A stretch of DNA of 41,856 nucleotides from an uncultured Lachnospiraceae bacterium (lineage in GTDB: Bacteria > Bacillota > Clostridia > Lachnospirales > Lachnospiraceae), in the NCBI GenBank assembly GCA_902489645.1, contig CABUAW010000018.1:1-41856 (forward strand), in the 5' to 3' direction. This document shows positions 16,784 to 25,171 of this stretch, in pieces. Position numbers and translations under genes: made by a program. Below the pieces are notes generated by a model. That model made no database searches. It was not told where the DNA came from and worked only from the letters and a program-made list of their open reading frames with translations. Position 1 is the stretch's first letter. Every line of letters starts with the position of its first letter.

Positions 16784-16811
16784 ATTTGCAGTATAGCATT
16801 AAAACTATGTC

Positions 16812-16840
16812 TTGACAAGGTTTTTTCAGATGTTTATAAT
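16812..16840 (+). promoter_or_regulatory. thrS promoter, back-to-back with the antisense RNA promoter
   Basis: TTGACA (16812-16817) and TATAAT (16835-16840), 17-nt spacer. The heptamer TTGACAA serves as -35 in both directions, because its reverse complement gives TTGTCA for the antitoxin RNA promoter on the - strand. Confidence 0.85.
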
Positions 16841-16846
16841 AAAGGC

Positions 16847-17125
16847 AACGCGTTGATGAGACGAGTAAGATATGAAACATCACAGAGAGGGACCGGGCGC
16901 TGGAAGGGTCCTGTTGGGAAATATCTGAAAACTACCTCGGAGTGGCTCTAATCAAGTCCGGTGATTCCGTTATCAATCCTAATGAAGTGGTTTAATGTAT
17001 ACCGCAGAGGCGCATTGGAATGAACAGGCGTATACAAGCAGGTATATGAAACAAAAAGGGTGGAACCGCGAGAAGAACTCGTCCCTTTCTATCAGGCAGA
17101 TGATAGAAAGGGACTTTTTATTTTC
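16847..17125 (+). promoter_or_regulatory. T-box riboswitch leader of thrS
   Basis: The T-box sequence AGGGTGGAACCGCG is at 17057-17070. The terminator GTCCCTTTCTATC (17081-17093) / GATAGAAAGGGAC (17102-17114) ends in a T-tract; the T-box pairs with its 5' arm to form the antiterminator. Stem I is visible as TTGAT..GAG (from 16853) pairing with CTC..ATCAA (16945-16955), with AGTA and GAA flanking the specifier loop. The loop reads AACTACC near 16929-16935, containing both ACT and ACC threonine codons; which one is the specifier is not certain. Uncharged tRNA-Thr would allow readthrough into thrS. Confidence 0.92.
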
Positions 17126-17169
17126 TGTCTGAATTAGAGATAAAGAATTGACGAAGGGAGAAAAATAAG

Positions 17170-19095
17170 ATGAAAGTAACATTGAAAGACGGCTCTGTAA
17201 AAGAGTATGCACAGCCGATGTCGGTCATCGACATTGCAAAGGATATTTCCGAGGGACTGGCCCGGGCGGCCTGTGCCGGTGAATTAAACGGTGAGGTTGT
17301 GGATTTACGTACCGTCATTGACAGTGATTGTGAATTGAACATTTTGACATTTGAGTCGGAGGGTGGGGCAGCCGCTTTCCGTCATACGACGTCCCATATT
17401 ATGGCCCAGGCTCTGAAACGTCTTTATCCGGAGGCCAAACTGGCTATCGGACCTTCCATCGCTGATGGCTTTTATTATGATATTGACAGCGAAACACCGC
17501 TGACCGCCGACGATTTGACAAAAATTGAAGCGGAAATGAAGAAGGTTGTTAAAGAAGCATGGCCGATTACCCGTTTTACAAAGAGTAGGGATGATGCGAT
17601 TGCTTATTTTAAAGAAAAGGATGAGCCGTACAAGGTTGAATTGATTGAAGATTTACCGGAGGATGCCGAAATCAGCTTTTATCAGCAGGGCGAATTTGTA
17701 GACCTCTGTGCAGGCCCGCATCTGATGACAACAAAGCCTGTAAAAGCTTTCAAATTAACCAGTCTGGCCGGCGCTTATTGGCGTGGAAGTGAGAAAAATA
17801 AAATGCTGACACGTATTTATGGTACGGCATTTACAAAAAAAGCGGATTTGGAAGAGCATTTGGCCCGTATCGAAGAGGCTAAAAAGCGTGACCACCGTAA
17901 GCTCGGCAAAGAGCTTGGCCTCTTTATGATTCGTGAGGAAGGTCCGGGATTCCCATTCTTCCTGCCAAAGGGTATGGTTCTTAAAAACACTCTGCTGGAT
18001 TACTGGAGAGAGCTTCACCGCAAAAACGGCTATGTGGAAGTGTCCACCCCGATTATTTTAAGCCGTCATCTGTGGGAGAATTCCGGTCATTGGGACCATT
18101 ATAAAGACAATATGTACACAACAGTGATTGATGATACGGACTTTGCAGTGAAACCGATGAACTGCCCGGGCGGTATGCTTGTGTACAAGTCTGAACCACA
18201 TTCCTATAAAGATTTGCCGCTTCGTGTCGGTGAGCTTGGACTGGTACACCGCCATGAAAAATCCGGTCAGCTTCATGGTCTGATGCGTGTGCGCTGCTTT
18301 ACCCAGGATGATGCGCATATCTTCATGACACAGGAGCAGATTCGTCAGGAGATTAAAGGTGTGGCTCGACTGATTGATGAAGTTTATAATCTTTTTGGAT
18401 TTAAATACCATGTGGAACTCTCTACACGTCCGGAAGATTCCATGGGCAGTGATGAGGATTGGGAAATCGCAACCGATGGACTTAAGGGCGCTCTGGAAGA
18501 CCTTGGTCTTGATTATGTCGTTAATGAAGGCGACGGCGCATTCTATGGACCGAAGATTGACTTCCATCTGGAAGATTCCATCGGAAGAACATGGCAGTGC
18601 GGTACGATTCAGTTGGATATGCAGATGCCTCAGCGTTTTGATTTGGAATACACGGGAGCGGACGGCGAGAAACATCGTCCGGTAATGATTCACCGTGTGG
18701 CCTTTGGTTCCGTAGAACGATTCATTGGTATCTTAATCGAACATTTTGCGGGAGCATTCCCAACATGGCTTTCACCGGTACAGGTAAAGGTTCTGCCGAT
18801 TTCCGATAAACATATGGATTATGCCCAGAACGTACTGGCTCAGTTAAATGAAGCCGGTATCCGTGCTGAAATCGATACGCGTGCTGAGAAAATCGGTTAT
18901 AAGATTCGTGAAGCAAGACTTCAGAAGATTCCTTATATGCTGGTTGTCGGAGCTAAGGAGGAAGAAGAAAAAACGGTTTCTGTGCGCAGCCGTTTCAAAG
19001 GCGACGAGGGACAGAAAGATTTGCAGACATTTATTGCAGATATTCTGGAAGAAATCCGTACAAAGGAGATTCGTCAGGTAGAAGAAGAAGCCTGA
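17170..19095 (+). CDS. thrS: Threonyl-tRNA synthetase
   Basis: Class II synthetase of 641 residues. It has a TGS domain (1-61), the editing/SAD domain with HTTSH (72-76) and DLCAGPH (178-184), the catalytic core with Cys332 in MNCPGG as a zinc ligand and the motif 2 region LMRVRCFTQDDAH, and the anticodon-binding domain from about 540. ATG 17170 follows a GAAGGGAG site. It is controlled by the T-box leader in front of it. Confidence 0.98.
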   Translation: MKVTLKDGSVKEYAQPMSVIDIAKDISEGLARAACAGELNGEVVDLRTVIDSDCELNILTFESEGGAAAFRHTTSHIMAQALKRLYPEAKLAIGPSIADGFYYDIDSETPLTADDLTKIEAEMKKVVKEAWPITRFTKSRDDAIAYFKEKDEPYKVELIEDLPEDAEISFYQQGEFVDLCAGPHLMTTKPVKAFKLTSLAGAYWRGSEKNKMLTRIYGTAFTKKADLEEHLARIEEAKKRDHRKLGKELGLFMIREEGPGFPFFLPKGMVLKNTLLDYWRELHRKNGYVEVSTPIILSRHLWENSGHWDHYKDNMYTTVIDDTDFAVKPMNCPGGMLVYKSEPHSYKDLPLRVGELGLVHRHEKSGQLHGLMRVRCFTQDDAHIFMTQEQIRQEIKGVARLIDEVYNLFGFKYHVELSTRPEDSMGSDEDWEIATDGLKGALEDLGLDYVVNEGDGAFYGPKIDFHLEDSIGRTWQCGTIQLDMQMPQRFDLEYTGADGEKHRPVMIHRVAFGSVERFIGILIEHFAGAFPTWLSPVQVKVLPISDKHMDYAQNVLAQLNEAGIRAEIDTRAEKIGYKIREARLQKIPYMLVVGAKEEEEKTVSVRSRFKGDEGQKDLQTFIADILEEIRTKEIRQVEEEA

Positions 19096-19153
19096 GATAT
19101 TTATTTGCAGGCCGCGGCCGCAGATGGCGGCGGACGGACCTGAAATTTGTCTG

Positions 19154-19203
19154 AAAAAGAGAATTATTTCGGAAGTGATTTCCGCAATAATTCTCTTTTC
19201 TTT
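19154..19203. terminator. Bidirectional terminator between thrS and tetR
   Basis: AAAAGAGAATTATT-CGGAA...TTCCG-AATAATTCTCTTTT, a near-perfect stem with A- and T-runs at both ends, stands between convergent genes and can serve both strands. Confidence 0.88.
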
Positions 19204-19206
19204 TAT

Positions 19207-19815
19207 TTATTCAGAAATTATATGATTGCGTATAATGGCCCGGATGCTGTCATTCAGATAAGGCTTTAATTCCTCAAAGGACATAGGGTCATTTTCAAGA
19301 ATTGTGCTGTAGGATGTGGAGCTTACAAGCTCAATGATTAAAAACAGCATGGTATCCGGCGCACGCAGGCGGATATTCTCATCATTTGAAAGAAGCTTTT
19401 GATAAATGCTGTAGGCGCTGGAGGTTTCATCGGGAGAAGTGGTTGTTATCGCACGGCGGAAAATTCCCCAGCTCAGATTTTTGGAAATGAATCGAAGCAC
19501 CGGCTTGTTTTTCTTCATGTAATCCAGAACATAGTCGACGATAAAAATGATTTTGTCTTCGAAAACCGAAATCTGACTGGCTTCCATCGCCTGATAGGCG
19601 TCCTTAAACAGATGATTCGCCGTCTTTGATATCAGTTGGTCGCGAATATGGTACTTGTCCGTAAAATAAAGATAGAACGTGCCTTTCGCCACACCGGCTT
19701 TTTTGGCAATATCACTGATGGAAGTTTTTTCGATGCCCTGATTTAGAAATAATTCATATGCATTTTTTAAAAGAGCTTCCAGCTTCTGTTGTTTATTATC
19801 TGCTGCTTTCCCCAT
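19207..19815 (-). CDS. TetR family repressor of the adjacent MMPL operon
   Basis: Regulator of 202 residues. The N-terminal helix-turn-helix reads TSISDIAKKAGVAKGTFYLYF (about residues 31-51); the rest is a ligand-binding helical domain. The start ATG 19815 follows GAGGGGGAAAT; an open stretch upstream in frame overlaps the operator region and was rejected. It is transcribed divergently from the MMPL gene, and both promoters carry the same operator, so autoregulation plus repression of the exporter is the likely mode. The inducer is unknown. Confidence 0.92.
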   Translation of the reverse strand: MGKAADNKQQKLEALLKNAYELFLNQGIEKTSISDIAKKAGVAKGTFYLYFTDKYHIRDQLISKTANHLFKDAYQAMEASQISVFEDKIIFIVDYVLDYMKKNKPVLRFISKNLSWGIFRRAITTTSPDETSSAYSIYQKLLSNDENIRLRAPDTMLFLIIELVSSTSYSTILENDPMSFEELKPYLNDSIRAIIRNHIISE

Positions 19816-19846
19816 ATTTCCCCCTCTTTTTCTCTTAGATAATCTG

Positions 19847-19952
19847 ATTATAAAATAAAAATGACCAAAAGTCAAATTTTTTAAAAAAGAATATTGACTA
19901 TTGGTCATTTTTGGAGTATAGTAGTCGCAGAATAAAAATGACCAAAAGTCAA
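19847..19952. promoter_or_regulatory. Divergent tetR/MMPL promoters with three operator copies
   Basis: The 15-mer ATGACCAAAAGTCAA occurs at 19861-19875 and 19938-19952, and inverted with one change at 19894-19908. Its core is the palindrome TGAC-5 nt-GTCA. Copy 1 covers the -35 of tetR (- strand: TTGACT 19875-19870, TATAAT 19852-19847); copy 2 covers the -35 and spacer of the MMPL promoter (TTGACT 19894-19899, TATAGT 19917-19922); copy 3 lies just downstream of that start. Both promoters have 17-nt spacers. Confidence 0.85.
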
Positions 19953-19974
19953 AAAATGAAAGGATGGATACAGC

Positions 19975-22071
19975 ATGGTGAAATTGAGGAAAAAAATTGT
20001 AAAATACCGGCTTGCAATTCTCATCATTGGATTTTTACTTTTGATTCCTTCGGCTATGGGGTATTTTAAGACAAAAGTTAATTACGATATTCTGTACTAT
20101 CTACCGGATAATATCGAGACGATGGTTGGTCAGGATATACTGATGGATGAATTTGGCAAGGGCGCCTTTGCCATGGAGATTGTGGAAGGCATGCCGATGA
20201 AAGATGTGGCAAAGGTCAAAGAAGAAATCGAAGCCGTTGACGGGGTGGCCGAGGTCATCTGGTATGATTCTATAATGGACCTTTCGGTGCCAATCGAAAT
20301 GCTTCCGGAAGATTTGAAAAATGTATTTAATACGGATAATGCCACGCTGATGGCCATTTTCTTTGAGGACACGACGTCGGCCGACAGTACGATGAACGCA
20401 ATTGAACAGATTCGTAAACTTACCAATGACCAGTGTTATCTCAGCGGTATGTCGGCTGTGGTTACGGACATTAAAAATCTGTCGGATAAGGAAATGCCGA
20501 TTTATGTATTGATTGCGGTAATCATGACCTGTATTGTATTGGCGGTCTTTATGGATTCCTGGCTGATTCCGGTATTTTTTATGCTGAGTATCGGCATGGC
20601 CGTTGTTTACAATCTGGGAACCAATGTGTTCCTCGGAGAAATATCCTATATAACGAAAGCCTTGAGTGCGGTGCTTCAGCTTGGCGTAACGCTGGACTAT
20701 TCGATTTTCCTGTGGCACAGCTATAAGGAAAATCAGGAGCGTTTTCCGGAGGATAAGGAGAGGGCCATGGCCCATGCCATATCCAATACTTTTTCTTCGG
20801 TTGTGGGCAGCTCCGTAACGACTGTGGCCGGTTTCATTGCCCTGTGCTTTATGAGCTTTACCCTTGGACGGGATATGGGCATTGTTATGGCCAAAGGCGT
20901 TGTCTTTGGCGTTATAAGCTGCGTGACGATTTTGCCGTCCTTTATTTTAATTTTTGATAAAGCCATTGAAAAGACTTCCCATCGGGCCTTGTCGCCAAAG
21001 GTGGATAAGTTATCTGATTTTATTACGAGACATTATAAAATATTTATCGGAGTGTTCATTATTGTATTGATTCCTGCCCTGTATGGTTATCAGAATACGA
21101 AGGTCTACTATAATCTGGACGCCACATTACCAAAATATCTCGAGAGTATCCAGGCCAATGATAAACTGTCCGGTAACTTCGATATGAATGCAACGCATAT
21201 GGTATTGGCCAGTGCGGATTTATCTTCCAAGGAAGGAAAGGCCATGCTGGATGAAATGTCCGATGTGGATGGCATTCGTTTTGCTCTGGGACTTGACAGC
21301 GTCCTCGGCTCGGCCATTCCGAGGGAAGTCATACCGGAGGATTTGACCGAGGCGCTGAAGAAGGAGAACTGGCAGTTAATATTAGTTCAGTCCGAGTACA
21401 AGGTGGCGTCGGATGAAGTCAACCGCCAATGTGAAGAATTAAATGCGATTATTAAAAAATATGATTCGAAGGCCATGCTGATTGGCGAAGCGCCGTGTAC
21501 AAAAGATTTGATTACGATTACAGATAAGGATTTTAAGGTCGTTAATGCGGTTTCTATCGGAGCGGTCTTTTTGATTATTCTGTTTGTGTTTAAATCGATT
21601 TCATTGCCGGTGATTTTGGTCGCCGTGATTGAGTTCGCCATTTTTATTAATTTGGGAATTCCATGTTATACGGGTACCGAATTACCGTTCATCGCTTCCA
21701 TTGTTATAGGAACCATACAGCTTGGCGCCACAGTGGATTATGCGATTCTGATGACGACGCGATACAAGAAAGAGCGGTGTCTGGGGAAAGAGAAGAAAGA
21801 AGCGATTCAAATTGCTCTTTCTACGTCGATAATATCGGTAATTGTTTCCGCATTCGGATTTTTTGCAGCAACCTTCGGTGTTGGCCTTTACTCAGATATT
21901 GATATGATTTCATCTTTATGTACGTTGATGGCCCGCGGAGCGATTATCAGTATGTTTGTTGTTATTTTCATTTTGCCGTCCATGTTGATGGTATTTGACA
22001 GGGTTGTTTGTGCGACAACGAAGGAAATGAGAGGAATTAAGTTCATAGGAGGTCATAATCATGAAAAATAA
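19975..22071 (+). CDS. MMPL/RND family membrane transporter
   Basis: Polytopic protein of 698 residues built of two similar halves, each with one leading helix (about 13-31 and 350-370), an extracytoplasmic domain of about 140 residues and a bundle of five helices. The conserved Asp-Tyr pair of MMPL transporters appears in both halves (LGVTLDYSIFLWHSY, Asp241; LGATVDYAILMTTRY, Asp588), consistent with proton-driven transport. It is divergent from a TetR regulator and overlaps the next gene by 11 nt. The substrate is unknown; export of lipids or amphiphiles is the family-level guess. Confidence 0.9.
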   Translation: MVKLRKKIVKYRLAILIIGFLLLIPSAMGYFKTKVNYDILYYLPDNIETMVGQDILMDEFGKGAFAMEIVEGMPMKDVAKVKEEIEAVDGVAEVIWYDSIMDLSVPIEMLPEDLKNVFNTDNATLMAIFFEDTTSADSTMNAIEQIRKLTNDQCYLSGMSAVVTDIKNLSDKEMPIYVLIAVIMTCIVLAVFMDSWLIPVFFMLSIGMAVVYNLGTNVFLGEISYITKALSAVLQLGVTLDYSIFLWHSYKENQERFPEDKERAMAHAISNTFSSVVGSSVTTVAGFIALCFMSFTLGRDMGIVMAKGVVFGVISCVTILPSFILIFDKAIEKTSHRALSPKVDKLSDFITRHYKIFIGVFIIVLIPALYGYQNTKVYYNLDATLPKYLESIQANDKLSGNFDMNATHMVLASADLSSKEGKAMLDEMSDVDGIRFALGLDSVLGSAIPREVIPEDLTEALKKENWQLILVQSEYKVASDEVNRQCEELNAIIKKYDSKAMLIGEAPCTKDLITITDKDFKVVNAVSIGAVFLIILFVFKSISLPVILVAVIEFAIFINLGIPCYTGTELPFIASIVIGTIQLGATVDYAILMTTRYKKERCLGKEKKEAIQIALSTSIISVIVSAFGFFAATFGVGLYSDIDMISSLCTLMARGAIISMFVVIFILPSMLMVFDRVVCATTKEMRGIKFIGGHNHEK

Positions 22072-24322
22072 AGATTATCAGAAAATATTCGCCATGGCGC
22101 TGACGGCTGTATTAACTGCAGGCAGCATCGCAAGCGTATCAATGCCGGTATGGGCTTCGGAAACCCCGGCCGGGATTTTGGGAGTGCAGGCGGTTCAGGT
22201 TATTGCGGCGGAGGCCGAAAAAAATGAGAGTGAAGAAGTAAAAGCTGTGAAGGATGAAACGGTGTATGTAAAATTGGACGCTTCGGGAAAAGTGACATCG
22301 GTAACGGTGTCCGACCAGCTTAAAAATGTGACCGGATTAAAAAGCATTGAAGATGTTTCAGATTTGAAAGATATTGAAAATGTGAAGGGGGAAGAGGGCT
22401 TTACCCAAAGCGGAGGAAAGCTTACCTGGAACGGCGAAGGCAAAGATATCGTTTATCAGGGAACAACGGAAAAACAGCTTCCGGTAGGTATCCGGGTGAC
22501 TTACACACTGGATGGCAAGGAAATCAGCGCCGATGCGCTTGAAGGAAAAAGCGGTCATTTGAAAATACGCTATGAATATGAAAATACGACGGAAGAGGGC
22601 AGTGGCTCCTATACGCCGTTTTTAATGGTCACCGGTTTGATTCTAAATACGGAAAAATTTTCAAATGTGACGATTGAAAACGGAAAGCTCGTGTCCGACG
22701 GGGACAGAGATTTGGCTATTGGAATGGGAATACCGAAAATGGAGGCGGCATTGAATGTGTCGGACCTGGATATTCCGGATTATTTCGTTCTCGAGGCAGA
22801 TGTAAAGGACTATGAAACCATCGAAGGGATTACAGTGGCTACAAATGAAGTTTTCAATTCGATAAGCAGCGACAGCTTTGACAGTCTGGAAGACCTGGAA
22901 GGCTCCATGGACCAGCTTCAAAGCGCTTCAAATCAGTTAGTCGATGGCTCCGGTCAGTTAAAAACCGGACTGGATACTTTACTTTCCTCTTCAGGGACTT
23001 TGGTTGACGGAATTTCGCAGTTGGCCGATGGCGGCGACGCTATTGAAGCGGGCACCGAAACTCTGGTCAGTGGTGTCGGTCAGCTTTCCGAAGGCGGTAA
23101 AACTCTGGCCGGAGGCACCTCTCAACTGGCAGCCGGAGCTAAAAATTTGAGCGACGGAGCTTCGCAAGTAGCGAACGGAGCCAGTGCGGCCTATACAAGT
23201 ACGGCAAACCAGCTTCTCCCGGGAGTTCAGCAGCTTTATGACGGCGTGACAGGGATGCAGTCCCAGGTGTCGAGCGGAATCAGCCAGCTTTCCGGCGGTA
23301 CCAGTCAATTGAAAGGCGGTATAGAGGCCGCTGCAGCCGGAGCCGCCCAGTTGGCCGCAGGTATTGAGGCTGTCGGGGCCAATGCCGGTGATTTAAGCAG
23401 CGGTATATCCGGTGCGGCCGCCTCCTGTGCAGAAATTTCAGCCGGAGCGCAGAATCTGGCGGATACTTTATCGGCGGCCAGTGTAGATAACAGTGACTTA
23501 ATTGCCGCAGTGGAATCTCTGAGAACCGAAGAGAACAGCGCAACTGTTGACGCGATTATTGGTGGCCTGTATGCGAAGGCAGATGGGGTCAACGGTGCAT
23601 TTGCAAACGCAGCGGCGGTGGCCGGAACAATTGCAGAGGGAAATCGTGCATTAAGCGAGGGCTTAAATACGGCGGCAGCCGGTGCGGAAGCATTATCCGA
23701 AGCCATTAACGGTGATGTTAAAAATGGTGCTTATGCGTTGAGCAGCGCATTAAATGAAGATTTGTCCAGCGGAGCCGCCCAGTTGGATGCGGGTGTCGCA
23801 CAGATGGCCGGACAAATAAATGATGGAACATCCCAGTTGGTTTCAGGAACGGGTGCTTTGTTAAGCGGAACGAAAGAACTGAATGAAGGATTGGGTACTC
23901 TGGCCGACGGCGCTGCCCAGGTCAGCGAGGGAAGCAGTACATTAAGTGAAAATATGAAAACGGCCGATGACGGAGCGCAGACATTGGCGGCCGGATTGGA
24001 AACCCTGCTTGAAGGCGCCTCAAATCTTCAGGCCGGAGCGGTCATTTTGAATTCCGGCCTGGGAACACTGCAGTCGGGTTCCGGAGAACTGATTGACGGT
24101 GTAAAACAGCTTGACAATGGGGCGGCCGAATTAAACAGCGGAATGATTCAGTTTAATCAGGAGGGTATCCAAAAACTGGTCGATGCATTTGACGGAGACG
24201 TGGAGAGTATGCTGGATAATTTGAACGAAATTTTGGACGCATCAAAAGAATACAATAATTTTTCAGGCATTTCGGATAATATGGACGGTGAAGTGAAATT
24301 TATTTTCATTACAGACAAATAA
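22061..24322 (+). CDS. Exported protein with Leu-X-X-Gly heptad repeats (YhgE/Pip-like)
   Basis: Protein of 753 residues. It has a signal peptide (hydrophobic core about 10-30, PVWA before the likely cut), an N-terminal domain of about 230 residues, then some 400 residues of a seven-residue pattern xxxLxxG (for example GTSQLAAGAKNLSDGASQVA), rich in Ala, Gly and Ser, predicted to form a long helical rod. Unlike YhgE proteins, no C-terminal transmembrane segments are seen; it ends FIFITDK. It is translated from within the end of the MMPL gene (AGGAGGT site at 22047), suggesting it is a partner of that transporter on the outer face. Confidence 0.85.
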   Translation: MKNKDYQKIFAMALTAVLTAGSIASVSMPVWASETPAGILGVQAVQVIAAEAEKNESEEVKAVKDETVYVKLDASGKVTSVTVSDQLKNVTGLKSIEDVSDLKDIENVKGEEGFTQSGGKLTWNGEGKDIVYQGTTEKQLPVGIRVTYTLDGKEISADALEGKSGHLKIRYEYENTTEEGSGSYTPFLMVTGLILNTEKFSNVTIENGKLVSDGDRDLAIGMGIPKMEAALNVSDLDIPDYFVLEADVKDYETIEGITVATNEVFNSISSDSFDSLEDLEGSMDQLQSASNQLVDGSGQLKTGLDTLLSSSGTLVDGISQLADGGDAIEAGTETLVSGVGQLSEGGKTLAGGTSQLAAGAKNLSDGASQVANGASAAYTSTANQLLPGVQQLYDGVTGMQSQVSSGISQLSGGTSQLKGGIEAAAAGAAQLAAGIEAVGANAGDLSSGISGAAASCAEISAGAQNLADTLSAASVDNSDLIAAVESLRTEENSATVDAIIGGLYAKADGVNGAFANAAAVAGTIAEGNRALSEGLNTAAAGAEALSEAINGDVKNGAYALSSALNEDLSSGAAQLDAGVAQMAGQINDGTSQLVSGTGALLSGTKELNEGLGTLADGAAQVSEGSSTLSENMKTADDGAQTLAAGLETLLEGASNLQAGAVILNSGLGTLQSGSGELIDGVKQLDNGAAELNSGMIQFNQEGIQKLVDAFDGDVESMLDNLNEILDASKEYNNFSGISDNMDGEVKFIFITDK

Positions 24323-24387
24323 AAGATAGATATTTTTTGAAAATGGTGCTATAATTTAGACAAAATCAATGTTAGGAGGCTATTTGT

Positions 24388-24966
24388 ATGGCAAAGAAAA
24401 TTTTGATGCTTGTTGGCGATTTTACAGAGGATTATGAAACAATGGTGCCATTTCAGGCATTATCTATGTTAGGATATCAGGTCGATGCAGTTTGCCCGGA
24501 TAAAAAGGCCGGCGATGTTGTGCGCACAGCCGTTCATGACTTTTTAGGCGACCAGACATATACAGAAAAACCGGGTCATAATTTTGCAATTACAGCAGAT
24601 TTTGACGCAGTAAATACAGCGGACTATGTGGGACTTTTCATCACTGGCGGACGTGCGCCGGAATATATCCGTCTGAATCCGAGAGTGATTGAAATTGTTC
24701 AGGAATTCTTCAAAGATGAAAAACCGGTAGCTGCAATCTGTCATGGACCTCAGGTACTTACGGCCGCCGGCGTGCTGAACGGATATAAGGCTACCGCATA
24801 TCCGGCCGTTGGCCCGGATGTTACCCTGGCCGGAGGAACCTATGTAGAAGTTGACGCTTCCGAAGCGGTTGTTGACAGAAACCTGGTAACCGCTCCGGCA
24901 TGGCCTGGCGATACGGCGATTATTCGGGAATTTGTAAAACTTCTCGGAGCTAAAATTGAAATCTAA
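24388..24966 (+). CDS. DJ-1/PfpI family protein
   Basis: Protein of 192 residues with the DJ-1/PfpI fold: nucleophile Cys118 followed by His119 in AAICHGPQVL, an acidic residue near position 15 (DFTEDYE), and GLFITGGRAPEYIR. Such proteins act as glyoxalase, deglycase or general stress proteins; a specific substrate cannot be read from the sequence. The ATG follows TTAGGAGG. A -10 like box TATAAT lies at about 24350 but no clear -35. It is probably a single-gene unit. Confidence 0.9.
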   Translation: MAKKILMLVGDFTEDYETMVPFQALSMLGYQVDAVCPDKKAGDVVRTAVHDFLGDQTYTEKPGHNFAITADFDAVNTADYVGLFITGGRAPEYIRLNPRVIEIVQEFFKDEKPVAAICHGPQVLTAAGVLNGYKATAYPAVGPDVTLAGGTYVEVDASEAVVDRNLVTAPAWPGDTAIIREFVKLLGAKIEI

Positions 24967-24982
24967 AAGTTAATAAAAATGC

Positions 24983-25011
24983 TTGACATTCGGTGAGAAG
25001 TGTAGTATCCT
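24983..25011 (+). promoter_or_regulatory. Promoter of the infC-rpmI-rplT operon
   Basis: TTGACA (24983-24988), 17-nt spacer, TATCCT (25006-25011). The transcript would begin about 150 nt upstream of infC. Confidence 0.8.
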
Positions 25012-25017
25012 ACTTTA

Positions 25018-25155
25018 GGTGTTTAGAACACGATAAGAAAGCAGAGTACTCACTCTCACCTCAGCATTTGAAATGACTCGGGTTAAGATTTCAGAAAGAT
25101 TGGCACAAAGGTGTCTTAAATGAATGGTGAGTAGTATGCTGCTCACCATTTTTTT
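25018..25155 (+). promoter_or_regulatory. L20-type leader with attenuator before infC
   Basis: The leader ends in a strong terminator: AATGGTGAGTAG (from 25123), loop TAT, then a matching arm to 25150, and a T-run. CTCACC at about 25055-25060 is complementary to GGTGAG in the 5' arm, giving an alternative antiterminator. Position and architecture match the ribosomal-protein L20 leader known in Firmicutes, where excess L20 promotes termination. The L20-binding site itself was not modelled. Confidence 0.8.
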
Positions 25156-25171
25156 GATTATGGAGGTGTCA

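Noticed and set aside
16569..16883. 104-codon frame on the - strand opposite the toxin gene
   Set aside because: It covers the antisense RNA, the toxin complement and the shared promoter, has no ribosome binding site and no recognisable protein sequence; a shadow.
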